Translations under genes and position numbers: made by a program
Shown here: one piece after another, positions 35,669 through 47,098 of the stretch
Layout: every line of letters begins with the position of its first letter
How positions within the stretch are numbered: position 1 is the stretch's first letter
Assembly: GCF_037975245.1 (NCBI RefSeq)
Contig: NC_092579.1
Coordinates: forward strand, 14,890,178-14,954,177
Direction: 5' to 3'
DNA length: 64,000 bases
Source of the DNA: Apostichopus japonicus
Lineage: Eukaryota; Echinodermata; Holothuroidea; Aspidochirotida; Stichopodidae
The notes under the pieces: generated by a model
What the model was told of the DNA's origin: nothing
Seen by the model: the letters and a program-made list of their open reading frames with translations, nothing else
The model's database searches: none

Positions 35669-38308
35669 ATGCTACCATCCATAAGCCAACAATGGAAGAC
35701 TTACAGAGCCAATATAAGAGTTGGTTTACATATAATCTATGGTTGTAGATTCTGAAGCTCATTTCCACAAATATGTGATATGATTAATCAAACATTAAAA
35801 AGTTGAAGTCAAATTATTGTTGGCAGTTAAAAGATGGTAGAATGTTTGACAAAAGAACGATCAAAACCGTACTATAATTTGCTATTATTTGATCCCATTC
35901 GTTATCACAGCTTGCATTAGACCAAATTTTATGGATGTAAGCTCTTGAATTCACAGGAGATAAATACTGCAGGCAAACATCAAACATCGTTATTAAATTT
36001 ATGCCCTAGTCACCAAATTGGTATGAGAACTTCTGAAATTGTGTGTATAGTACATTCTTGTGAAGGTGAGACACGTGAGGCAGTTTTTGTGGACATATCG
36101 GCGAGGTATGGATAGTTGCTTTGGAAGAAACACTACACCATTTTCCACAACTACCTATCCTATATATTTCAAAGTTGTTCATGCATATGACATTGAGAAG
36201 TGTAGCCTCTATAGGTCAATATATAAAGGCCTATACATATGTCAAAATAAAAATGTCTAGCATGTATTGTCTTTTCCTTAAACAATACCTGATCCTTTCC
36301 GTACCCTCAACAAAAGTTATCTTACAATCCATGATATGCATTGAAAAACATTAGTGTTTCTTAATTTGAATATGATTTTCTAAAATATGCCAATTTTAAA
36401 TCCTGTGCAGTGACAAGCCTCTGATGGAAACCTGTTCCTTATGCACCAAACTACACAGGATGGGATGACTACACGATTGTAACGTCCAGTTCTGACGGCT
36501 TTCCAGTAAATAAAGGACCTATATGCAGTGTACCTGTAGGTACTATTACATGACCTGTGTCCCAGTATCAGTATCTTTGGACCATTGCCAGATCCAAAGC
36601 TTCAGGTCCATTATTAATGACCGAAAATGTACTTTTGTTTAATGTAGGAAGCGATTGTCTTGACATATGATCTGCTTGGTCCTCGAGTTCTAAATGAATG
36701 TTATGAAAGGGCTCTTGCTACCCTAATCCCAAATATAAATTAGCATGTAAAACTAGCAAAATCATTGTAACCAGTATCATATTATTTAGCAATTATTGTC
36801 AACCGATACTCATAGCTAGTACAGTAACTAGCTACGGTATCTCTTGATTACAGTTCACACCTCTCTTTAAATGACTCCAATTCGTCATGAAGATAACAAA
36901 GAAAGGCCATGTTCGGGTATATCCGTAGACCTACTGAGAGCAAAAATTTACTAGATACGACTTCATTTTACAATCGCGTATTAAAGCACTTGCACTTAAT
37001 GATTGGATCAGGAGCTCCCTGATTGGATACAGCAACCGTGCATCAATAATTACTACTTTGTATTCCTAACATGTGTTACAGGACCTGAACAGTAGTTACT
37101 GTAGAGCCATGAGGATCGGTTGTTTTGTATACCATTAAGGTCTCTGCTGTGACACTGTTTTAATGAATACTCCAGAGGCAACCTATGTACAATAATATTT
37201 AAAAAAAAAACTTCTTAAAATTAAATGTTTTTTGAAATTATGTGATTGGCCACTGTATGAAATTGTCATAAATAATAGAAGGGAGTTATTTTCTGTATGG
37301 CTGATGTGATGAATTCGCTCACAAAGACTCACATTGGTGTTACCATATATATATACATTCTTAAAAGTTCACTAAATTATAAGATCACTTCTCCAAAATA
37401 AAATATGATTTATGGATATTGTTTGCAACATATGCTTACAAAAAATGTACGGCAAGTTGTTAATTCAATCACACCCTAATATCAGCTTCGTCGTTACTGT
37501 AAAATGTTCAGAAAATAAAATAAATAAGGGGATTAGGGGGAGGCATTAAACCCAGTTCCCTCTCCCAAATGGATTCATCGCAAGGTTTCACAACAGAAAG
37601 AAAGTTTCAGTCAGATCTGGTCAGTCAAGCTCATTACACTGTTCCTGCAGTAGGCTATACTCTGACAAAAAGATGGTAGGAAAAATTCTACCAATTATTA
37701 ATGCCAGACTGGTTGCCGGGGGTAGTTGGTAAGCACCCCAGCCTTGGCCCCTGAATCATCAATTTGAAATTAAAAAGTACAAATTTTGAACCGCTTGTCA
37801 GATCTCCTTTGTTTTATTTTCACCTTTTTGTTTCTTATATTTTTCCATTTTGTAGCTAATATGGGCCTGCTCCATCCCCACCAACCCCCCCTCCCCCCCA
37901 CCCGAATCGTCTGCTACTGTGTCACACTTTTGTCAAAAGCAGAATTATTGTTGATCTTTGGAGGGGAACGCATATCCCAAGGTGAAGAATATTACACCCA
38001 TACATATGTCATATTGAATTACCACTATGCCTTACATCAGTGAAATAACTAAAAATATAAATCAGCATCACATCCTTTGCACTTGGCCGACCTGAAAATT
38101 TTTGAATTTGTTTGCCCACAGATGTGAACCTTCAATGTGTGTTAAACTTACCCACATGTCCCACACTACAAATTATAACAGGTCATTCGAAGTAGTACAT
38201 GTAACAACTCCCTTGGCGTTCTCCAATAACATAAACATCTAGGCCTATTGAGCATTCCACAGTCATTCTACTATGATTGAGGTGAAACATTACCTTTCAC
38301 TGCCTGAA

Positions 38309-38339
<31 letters not shown>

Positions 38340-39616
38340 AATGGTACAACACTTAATCAGAAAGTTGGAGAAAAATAGAGGGCGTCTGACATTAATTGCT
38401 TTGCTGGATTCATTGTGTAGCCCCTTTAAATATACACATATGACATGTTGCAAGGAATTACTAATTAAGTTTGTCTGGAAGTTAATTGTCTGCAATAAAA
38501 TGTAGACCAGTGTATTGTAATGAAGCTTTATTACTTACATGACCAGTTGGTGTGTGTGGGTCTGCAAGGATTTAAAGCGCGTTGACATTAATACCAATGG
38601 CATATTTTCTTTTAGTGATCTGTAGGTGGAGTCCCACTGAATGACAAAGGAGATTTAAGGATATAAAATATATATCAAGTGTATTAATATTTTGTTTTAA
38701 TAAATGTGTGATTATTTTAAGTTGCACAGCTACTTTAAGTGGGATTAATTTTGCTTTAATATAATCACACACTAACTGATATCAACCTTGCTGATCTAAA
38801 TTGTTCCCAGTAGTGATACACCACATTCGCCAGTATAGAGCCGTTGGTCACCCCTTGAACACACAGACAGACCTCTTAGTCAGATTACTCTTGCAGTAAG
38901 GTCATGAGCTCAAATTTTACCACGACGGCCATGGTCTACGGTGCCCTTCCAACTGACCTTGGTGCCTTTCGGAAATCTGCCGTTATTACGGCCAAAATGC
39001 CTTGCCCTTTTTTCTCGGATGGCTGCCGTGCCCTTTTTGAGAAACAAACCTCAAGTAAACCCTGACAGCTAGATCAACAGAACATATAACAAAACACATT
39101 ATTGAATGAACATCTTTCATTATTTCTTTCAAAAACCACAACTTCTGACAAGAACCAAGATTTCTCCCAATCCTACAGATAATTGAATTCTTTTGAAAAT
39201 AAATATATCATAACAATCAACCACAAGGTACAGGGTTTACAACACTCCATTATAGAGATTTTCATGCTAAAATATAGACAATGATGCTTTTCCAAAATTC
39301 CCGTGATTTGATTGGCTAATAGTCCCTATCCATTGTCTGGGAAACATTCTTGCATCTGTAGTGCTCACTGAACACAAAGTTGTTTAACAACAATTACTTG
39401 CAACATTACTTTCCCCTGTGTAGAGAAAACAAAGTTTGTTGTATAGGCTATCATATGTGTGCACTCAAAGATCATAACGTTAGGCCTTGCTGCATACCAT
39501 CCTACGTAATTTCTGACAACAATCACTCCTGGTACAAAGATGCACTTGAATTGTATTTGAGATAAGCAGGTAATATTTGAATCATTGTTTTGATCAGAAC
39601 ATGTTATGAGTTGAGA
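35669..39616. other. Presumed intron/intergenic DNA, nothing recognised
   Basis: AT-rich. A C-run followed by CA repeats at 38309-38340. A degenerate stretch at 38921-39050 uses the GGTGCCCTT/GCCTTGCCC wording of the 39625 element. No convincing exon found. Confidence 0.45.
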
Positions 39617-39624
39617 CAATCTAT

Positions 39625-39815
39625 CAGGGCTCGAATTTCGTAATTTTTAGGGCAGGCCAGTTTGGCCTCAGGACAGGTTATTTACTGTTGTGCATATGAG
39701 CATATTGACCAGGGCACCAAGGCCAGTTACCAGGGCCAGTGAATAGGGCACCAAGGCCAACTCCAAGGGCACTGAGGCCAGTGGCCTCACTGGCCTTGGC
39801 TTATTTTGAGCCCTG
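39625..39815. mobile_element. Short hAT-like element, perfect 8-bp TSD
   Basis: Begins CAGGGCTCGAATTTCG and ends TTATTTTGAGCCCTG; target duplication CAATCTAT at 39617-39624 and 39816-39823. The interior repeats AGGGCACCAAGGCCA and GGCCAGT words. 191 bp. Confidence 0.93.
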
Positions 39816-39958
39816 CAATCTATGAATTTTGTGGGAAGCTATTAAACAACCCTGATCCTAAAAAGGATACTACATCTCAATGTAGGTTTCTTCTCTCTGC
39901 ATTGACAGTTGCTAATGTGAAATGTGCAATAATACCACAGTAGTTCCTGTTGAAAATT

Positions 39959-40250
39959 TGTTCGCGGTCCAATTGACCACATGCTTCAGTAATTTTTTTT
40001 GGTGCAACGTTCATGTGTGAACTACTGTGAATCGTCAAAATTAGACATTGAAGTATGACTTTTTTAATCCACATTGCGTTAAAAGCTATTTACATATAGG
40101 CCTACTGTAATTTTCGCGGTCCAATTGACCACATGCTTCAGTAATTTTTTTTGTGCAACGTTCGAGTGTGAACTACTGTGAATCGTCAAAAGTATGACTT
40201 TTTTAATCCACATTGCGTTAAAAGCTATTCACATAGGCCTACTGTAATTT
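39959..40250. repeat. Tandem duplication, ~150 bp unit
   Basis: TTCGCGGTCCAATTGACCAC begins both copies (39960 and about 40115). They end with AAAGCTATTYACATA followed by GGCCTACTGTAATTTTCG. Copies are almost identical apart from a 13-bp-scale deletion in the second. Confidence 0.88.
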
Positions 40251-40755
40251 TCGTAGAGATGATGGTTTGCAAAGAGCCTAGCCCAGGATAAATGATGGAT
40301 CGGGTATTGAGGATTTGCACATGCGTAGTTGAATATGAAGTTCGAATAGGCCTATGTACATGCAATAGTACAGTCAACTGTGTGGAATTTAGCAAGAGAT
40401 ATGCACACTGTAGGTACAGGGATTTTTGAAGAGTTGGTTGTAGGAATCGTTGCAAGGTCAACGCATGGAGCCAGTACTACAGAGTTGGCGATTAGAGAAG
40501 TAAAAGGGCGGACGAAGGGGAGGGGGTGGGGGCGGGGAGAAAATTGGTTGAAACGGCAGGTTGGGCGAAAGAGGGGGTGGGCAGGGCCGCCCCTGTCAAA
40601 CAGCGAAGCTAAGGCACAGAGCCATCTGCCCTATCTATTGTGTACACAGTTCACTAATGAGTTATCTAGGGGTTAAATAATTCTATTGACAAAAAGGAAA
40701 GCAAAGTGAGAGGGACCACCATCTACTGTTCTGCTGCATTAAAACAGCCACCAGG

Positions 40756-40869
40756 CAGGCGCGTAGCCAAGGGGGGGGGAGGCGAAGGGGGCAGCCGCCC
40801 CCCTTGAGCATATTTTTTTATATTTTATATTTTCGCCCCTCCCTTGGCAAATTTCTGACTACGCGCCTG
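40756..40869. mobile_element. 114-bp MITE, TIR CAGGCGCGTAG, perfect 8-bp TSD
   Basis: Ends CAGGCGCGTAGCCAAGG and GACTACGCGCCTG; target duplication CCACCAGG at 40748-40755 and 40870-40877. A shortened relative of the 11576-11880 element without the hairpin core. Confidence 0.95.
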
Positions 40870-40894
40870 CCACCAGGACCTGAACAGAACTTGT

Positions 40895-41050
40895 TTTATC
40901 ATGTTGATTCTTTATGGCCTTGTTGCCCTTCTTTAAGATGCAAGTTGGCCTTGGTGCCTTACCTCATAGCCCTTGGTGCCCTTTAAAATTTTGGCCCATT
41001 CAAGGCCAAAGTGGCCTAGCCCTAAAAATTGTGAAATTTGAGGCTTGCAC
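40895..41050 (-). mobile_element. Fragment related to the 39625 element
   Basis: Shares GGCCTTGGTGCC, CCCTTGGTGCCC and AATTTGAGGC wording with the 39625 element, without clean ends. Confidence 0.45.
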
Positions 41051-41340
41051 TTTAGTAGCTGCAAACTTACCTATGGTAGGGAATATCAAATTTCTGTATG
41101 TGTACATTGAAATGCTTTCAAGTTCATTACAATATGCAATCATGCCTTTAAGCAGGAAAATTGAAACATGCTGCAGATACTCAACCTGAGCAGAATATCC
41201 TAAACATGGGTTGACCATGTAAAGTTTGTATCAATTGGGCATATATACCGGTAACAAGTCTCAATAAATTCATGTTTACAAACATGTTATTGTATGCATC
41301 AAATTCATATGAAATCGATATGATAAAAAAAAATACTTAC

Positions 41341-41428
41341 CTATGTTCTACCATCATGTTAGCAACCACTGTACGTTTACCAAAGATCTCCTGCATTTTG
41401 CATTCAGATATGTTGGCACTGCATTTTG
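41341..41428 (-). CDS. Candidate internal exon downstream of the CIDE-N exon
   Basis: Acceptor CACTGTTTTAG|CA and donor CATAG|GTAAGT. Its two leading bases complete the codon split at the end of the 42051 exon (G plus CA), then KCSANISECKMQEIF and GKRTVVANMMVEH. The other two frames are closed. A similar donor, CATAG|GTAAGT, closes another open stretch ending at 41071, whose phase does not fit. Confidence 0.45.
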
Positions 41429-42050
41429 CTAAAACAGTGACCTGCACTTTTCTAAAGAACTGCCTAGCTGATCACGGTGCTTTAAATTAGGTGTGGAAAA
41501 CAAAATACAAGTATTCTTGAAAATTGAAATGAATAGAAGAGGATCATAATTAGAGCTTACATAACATAAATTATAGGCCTACAGAACTTTCATTATTATT
41601 TTTTTGTAATATGAGTATTGTACTTCCAAGTCCTGGTGTGTTTCAAATTCTTGCCGAGGATACCCAAAGACCATGCAAAATCCACTTATAATTTTCAAGA
41701 GGTGATTCCCTTCAAACCATAGTTGTTCAGGCCACCTGTTTGATAGTTAAAGATTGATTAAGAATTATCCAGGTTAACAGCATAGTTGAATAGTCTTTCA
41801 AAAGTAAAGTTACTCTCCTGTCAACGGAGGGGAAATCTGCAGTTTGACCCGCCAAATGTGGTCTAGACACCTCAAATGTTATATTTGAAGAGACTGGGGA
41901 AATCCTTCCCATGAAAAAAGGTAGACTCAGTGTGTTTGAGGAAAACTTGTCAAAAAGATCCCCAAATTTGTATGCACACTTTTCGAAACACTGCTGATTA
42001 TTCATGTCAACAGAGTATTTTGGATAGGCTGGAGCTTAATTGTCACTTAC

Positions 42051-42170
42051 CCCACATTCCATCGCTCTTCAACACTATGATGGCTGTGTTTGGCTCCATT
42101 TCAATGAGAGGTACAAGAGCATCTTTGTTGATCTCTGCTTCATCCTCTTTATCCACAAGTACCACATCTT
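42051..42170 (-). CDS. Exon encoding the C-terminal half of a CIDE-N-like domain
   Basis: AATTGCAG|AA to TGGG|GTAAGT. Reads DVVLVDKEDEAEIN, KDALVPLIEM, EPNTAIIVLKSDGMW. This follows the CIDE-N pattern (hydrophobic strand, ED pair, L.....NT....L....W) of DFF45, DFF40/CAD and CIDE proteins, which interact in apoptotic DNA fragmentation or lipid-droplet biology. The identity rests on pattern only. Confidence 0.5.
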
Positions 42171-43179
42171 CTGCAATTTTACACTTTCGATGATAACAAA
42201 GATGAAAGAACATATTTATATGCGGCCTAGTATTTGTAACAAACTTGTTTACGCCATTGTTTAGGTTTTAGCCATGCATATTAAGTATTAACATTATGGG
42301 TAGGCCTATAGGGCAGTTAACGCTAATGTTTCCTGTAGAATTGTATGCCTATACCTTTGTAGGCAAACACCCCTACCGCAAGTACGTACTACTATACTAG
42401 CAGGGGCGTAGCCAGTACGTAGCACTGTAGGCCCGGGCCTACCCTTTTATTGGCCAAGTTATCTTTTTCTTAAAAACACCCATAATTCAAATCGATAAGC
42501 TTGCTGGACGAGTTCAAGGGTCTAGACAGGAAAAACTATTGAAAGAACGTAGCAAGAATATGGCTAAATTAGGTGACCTATTCTTCTGTCATCTAGGCTA
42601 TCATTTCTATCGCGTGCCATTTCATTCAACACTCTACCTGCCGGAAAAGACTATAGGAACCTATCTTGTCATTTTTTTAACATCTAGTTAAGAACCCATT
42701 TACACAGATAATATTTCAGTTGAGAACATTCCACAGTCAAATAAGCCTATCGTTCTGCGTTCTACGATAAATGAAGAGAGACTCAGCGGTTTGGCACTGA
42801 TGCACATCCACAGAGACTTTGCAATTGACGTTGATGCTGTGCTGAGGAAATTTGTGTCAGATGGCAATCATCGGATAGCTCTCGCCCTTTTTTATTCGGC
42901 TAACTAAAACATTTACTAGCTACAGTTGTATCAAAGACAATTAGCTATAGTTGTATCAAAGACATTTCTTGCCTATCTTTGTATCTACAAGTATCAGAAG
43001 TTGAAAAGTAAGACTACTCTGTACATGTAGGTCTTGCTAATTTTAAATTCATTATGTAGTATTGAATTACGTACTACTTTAACTTGTTTTTTTTTTGGTT
43101 TAAAAGTGATATTGAATGAGGTGTCTCAGGTTAGCAAGAGGCCAGGGAACCAGAATGAACACCGATCGGGAAGGGCCGT

Positions 43180-43265
43180 TTCCGGCCATCTGGGGGGTTT
43201 GCAAAACCAAAAATTTTCTTGTACGCTCCACACTAACCAATGGTGGCGCTCCGCTCAGAATAGTC
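43180..43265 (-). mobile_element. MITE fragment with damaged hairpin core
   Basis: TTTCCGGCCATCTGGGGGGT, then TACGCTCCACACTAACC and AATGGTGGCGCTCCGC. The 5' arm of the stem has lost pairing. Confidence 0.6.
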
Positions 43266-43382
43266 GTGCATACAACTGAAAATCCTGGCTAACCCCCGAC
43301 TAGTGCTATTTCACTAGTTTTGTAGACTAACACCTCTACCGCATGTACGTACTACTAGTACTAGTTCACAATAAGTATAGGC

Positions 43383-43432
43383 CTAACGTTAGGCCTAGTT
43401 AACGTTAGGCCTAACGTTAAGCTTAGTTCTAC
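43383..43432. repeat. Palindromic AACGTTAGGCCTAACGTT cluster
   Basis: AACGTTAGGCCTAACGTT is a perfect 18-bp palindrome; two overlapping versions sit side by side near the start of the CIDE-like gene. Confidence 0.7.
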
Positions 43433-43643
43433 CTTCCTCAATATGTATTGTTACTTAAACTATGGCAAAGTCTATATTACTTATTAGGCAATAACTAGGC
43501 GACGTATTACGGGCCTGGTCATATATAGCAAGGTGTAGTATCTTGATAGTGATACTATTATGATATGTAGGCTGACAGAAGTCACGTACAACCGCCTCTC
43601 CGTATGCTATCTTTTAATGAGTTCTAAACATACTCAATATTAC

Positions 43644-44191
43644 CTCCAAAATAAATGCCTACCGGTTTCAACTAAATCTCTGAATTCACTGAACACCACA
43701 ACTTTTCTTGTTTCATTTCGAACGAATAACCGGCATTTATCAACCTTATTTCCCGTCTCGTATCGTATATATGTATCATAGTGGCCTATAATAATTACTG
43801 GTACTACTTTGGACCAATTAGGAGTGCCGGTTTCAATGACGTAATCTATTTGCACAGTTAGGATATAAACATGGTAGGGGATCGGCTTTTTAGTTCTTTT
43901 GGATTCACTCAACCACAAGAGCACAGAACGTACAGGGGATACTGGCCTAGCTTCCAACAGCTTAGTATGTATGGTTGACTGACTTCGATGTAAGACAAGA
44001 TAGGAAAACATCCATAATAATGAGGTAAGGCACGCGACAGACGCGCTTGGCGGGAACTTCATTTTAGACTTTGGGAAGAGAAGCAGTGACTGAAGCGGTC
44101 TGCTTTGCAGTGAAGGTGAGTTAGAGGAATCTAAATAGAGTATCTTAATTAAGTTAATTTTCCGTTGTTCCGGCTGAGGAATGCAACCCAT
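43644..44191 (-). CDS. Candidate 5' exon with N-terminal half of a CIDE-N-like domain
   Basis: A 183-codon frame, the longest non-repeat frame in this part of the window. Its last ~33 residues (KCRLFVRNETRK, VVVFSEFRDLVETG) resemble the CIDE-N start (K.FRV.N..R...GV....L.EL). The donor is uncertain: GGAG|GTAATA (exon end 43644) is good but its phase does not fit the 42051 exon, while ACCG|GTAGGC (end 43663) fits but is weak. A hydrophobic stretch (SVACLTSLLWMFSYLVL) lies at about residues 51-67. True exon start may be later, for example after TTATTATAG. Confidence 0.35.
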
Positions 44192-44400
44192 CTTAAAGAG
44201 ATTGCTAATAATGTGCGTTACTGTAAAATAATTATAACACCATATGCATGTAAACAGCTGAAGGCAATGATGTCAGATATTCTAAGTGCAACGTTGTTGG
44301 CCTTTACTTAATGGTAATGCTAATTGTAATTTGTATAAGCCTACAGCAAGTAAAGAGCTTACATCCAGGGATGTGTAGTCACATATAGTCCAGCTCATTG

Positions 44401-44848
44401 GCGGCGATCATGGGCGGGGGGGGGGGACGGCGGGGGGGGGGCATGCCCCAATATTTTAGGTGGGGGATTATAATATCCCCCAATATTTGGTGGCATATGT
44501 TTTTTTGTGGCTTTAAAAAGAAAATAATGCGTGAGATTATTTATCCAAATCATATTTGACGGTGGCTAAAACTTCATCCAACACATGCTGCATGAGGTAA
44601 ATGACTCTTCGTAGTCGTTTCTGTGACCGTATAGCATGTTGGCATTCATCATTATTATAAGAATGTCTGTACATCTCTTGTGTATGAGTGTAAGTACGTA
44701 TAATCATAAATCCACATCGATATGTGTTCACTGGGTTTCAATTTGGCCTGTTCCCTACAGGATTTCTAACCGCATGTGCTAATAGTCAGGGGGTGGGGCA
44801 AAGGGGGAGACCGCCCCCCCCCCATCAAGCATATTTTGTTCATGATAT
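44401..44848 (-). mobile_element. Repeat family C, longer copy
   Basis: Begins GGCGGCGATCATGGGCGG with a long G run, and mirrors the 35385 copy. It holds an extra ~130 bp (about 44510-44650) whose minus frame reads RSQKRLRRVIYLMQHVLDE, a possible relic of the parent element's protein; not identified. Confidence 0.7.
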
Positions 44849-45169
44849 CGAAGTTTTATAGTAGCCGTTATAAGAGGTTTAATTTTTGTACACCAATAAA
44901 TTAACTGTGTCTGAATTTTTGAGCATTAAGCATTAAGCCTATATCATATCTTCCAAATGAAAAAAGACTTTTGCTTAGATGTTTGGAGAAGTTATGCATG
45001 GCATATATATCACATGATCAACCAATCAAGAAATTTTGTTTTCAAATGTTGCAATGGGTGACAATTGATAAAAAGTCATTTTGTTGTTTTGCAGCACAAA
45101 GTTGATTTCCTCACTAATTATTACATTTAAGAAATTTCTCATTTTGCTGCAAAATGTCAATATATTTAC

Positions 45170-45442
45170 TTGAAGATGAAATTTTTGACGGTACGTTCTA
45201 AAACGTTTCTTATTTTATGGGACTTTCTTTTGGGATACGTCTGCTGGGACCAGGAAATCTACAGATTTAGCAACCAGCATTATTACGAATATTGCAATTT
45301 AAAGTTAGGACATACTCCAAACAACATTAAAGAGAAACTAAACATACAATTATACTGGTTTGCTTCTAGATTGATGACCATGCGGACCAGGACCAAGACA
45401 ACAGATCAATGGAAGAATGAAAGGAAACTGGTAATGAACTAA
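45170..45442 (+). CDS. Unidentified 90-codon ORF left of the satellite
   Basis: Starts MKMKFLTVRSKTFLILW, a basic then hydrophobic stretch resembling a signal peptide, and ends basic (MTMRTRTKTTDQWKNE). No family recognised, no ribosome or splice evidence; could be chance in AT-rich DNA. Confidence 0.15.
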   Translation: MKMKFLTVRSKTFLILWDFLLGYVCWDQEIYRFSNQHYYEYCNLKLGHTPNNIKEKLNIQLYWFASRLMTMRTRTKTTDQWKNERKLVMN

Positions 45443-45569
45443 CCAGAAGAAGAACAAAGAACGGTGTAGTACTGGTATCAATTGAAAAATAAGGTTTTGA
45501 TTGCTCATCTCTAGTTTATGTATTGTAGGTGTTACAGGTTTGCACTCATCCACCAGCCAACAGCCACGT

Positions 45570-45980
45570 ACCAGCCTTTTGCCACGGGCAAAAGAGTAGT
45601 AACGTTTGTGTGTTTGTATTGCAATGATTTTACTATATATTTTATGCCGATATGAAGATTGCTTTTAATAAAATAAAATATGGCATACTTTGTTAAAAAA
45701 ATGCCTTAATTGTTCTTTCTAGTTTATATTTTATAGATGTTCCAGACATCTCAAGCCACCAACTTGCAAATACCACAACCACCCACCACCTTCCTCCGGC
45801 ATCCACTGACTACCAGCCTTTTGCCACGAGCAAAAGAGTTGTAACATATTTGTGTTTGTATTGCAATGATTTTACTATATATTTTTATGCTGATTTGAAG
45901 AGTGTTTTAAAAAAAATATGCCATACTTTGTTAAAGAAATGCCTAATTGTTCTTTCCAAGTTTATATTTTATAGATGTTC
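45570..45980 (+). repeat. Direct duplication at the satellite boundary, ~236-bp offset
   Basis: ACCAGCCTTTTGCCACGRGC, GTATTGCAATGATTTTACTA and TTATATTTTATAGATGTTCC occur in order in 45570-45743 and 45812-45978. CCACCAAC/CACCCACC-rich spacers lie between. The right copy leads straight into the octamer array. Confidence 0.85.
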
Positions 45981-46583
45981 CGTTTGTATCGTTGCATCGT
46001 TGTATCGTTGTATGGGTGCATTGTGCATCCTACCATCCTAACATCATTACCATCCTTACCATCCTTACCATCCTACCATTCTACCATTCTATCATTGTAC
46101 CATCCTTCCATCCTACAATCCTAACATCCTACCATCCTATCATTCTATCATTGTACCATCCTACCATCCTTCTATCCTACCATCCTACCATCTTACCATC
46201 CACCATCTTACCATCCTACCATCTTACCATCTTACCATCTTACCATCTTAACATCTTAACATCTTACCATCTAGCCATCTTATCATCCTACCATCCTACC
46301 ATCCTTCCATCCTTAATCATCCTAACATCTAAGCATCCTCCCATCTAGCCATCTTACCATCCTTCCATCCTACCATCTTATCATCTCACAATTTAACCAT
46401 CCTACCATCTAAACATCCTACCATTCTATCATCTTATCATTCTACTATCCTACCATCCTTCCATCCTACCATCTAACCATCCTAACATTCTACCATCCAA
46501 CCATCCTTCTATCTTACCATCCTTCTATCCTACCAGCCTTCCATCCTTCCATCCTACCATCCTTCTAACCTACCATCCTTCCA

Positions 46584-47098
46584 GGATGGAAGGATAGTAG
46601 AATGGTAGGATGTTAGGATGGAAGGATGGTAGCATGGTAGCATGGTATAATTGTAGGATGGAAGGATGTTAGGATGGTTAGATTGTAGGATGGTTAGATG
46701 GTAGGATAGTAGGATGAAAGAATGGTAGGTCGGTAGGTTGGTACGATGGTTGGATGGTAGGATGGAAGGATGGTTAGATGGTAGGATGTAGGATGGAAGG
46801 ATGGAGGGATGGTAGAATGGTAGGATGGAAGGATGGAAGGATAGTAGAATGGTAGGATGGAAGGATGGTACGATGGAAGGATCATAGGATGATCGAATGG
46901 TAGGATGCTAGGATGGTTAGATCGTAGGATGGATGGATGGAAGGATGGAAAATGGTAGGATTAAAGGATGGTAGAATGATAGAATGGTTGGATGGTAGAA
47001 TGGTAGGATGCTAGGGTGGTTACATGGAACGATGGAAGGATGGAAAAATTGTAGAATGGTAGGATGGTAGAATGATAGAATCGTTGGATGATCAAACC
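46584..47098 (-). repeat. Inverted block of the octamer satellite, copy 1
   Basis: The + strand switches to GGATGGTAGGATGG-type words. Left junction ATCCTTCC-AGGAT-GGAAGGAT is a hairpin; right junction GGATG-ATCAAAC-CATCC likewise. About 515 bp. Confidence 0.93.

Noticed and set aside
41000-41218. 72-codon minus ORF as another exon of the CIDE-like gene
   Set aside because: It ends at a good donor (CATAG|GTAAGT) and is open, but no acceptor gives a phase compatible with the preceding exon.
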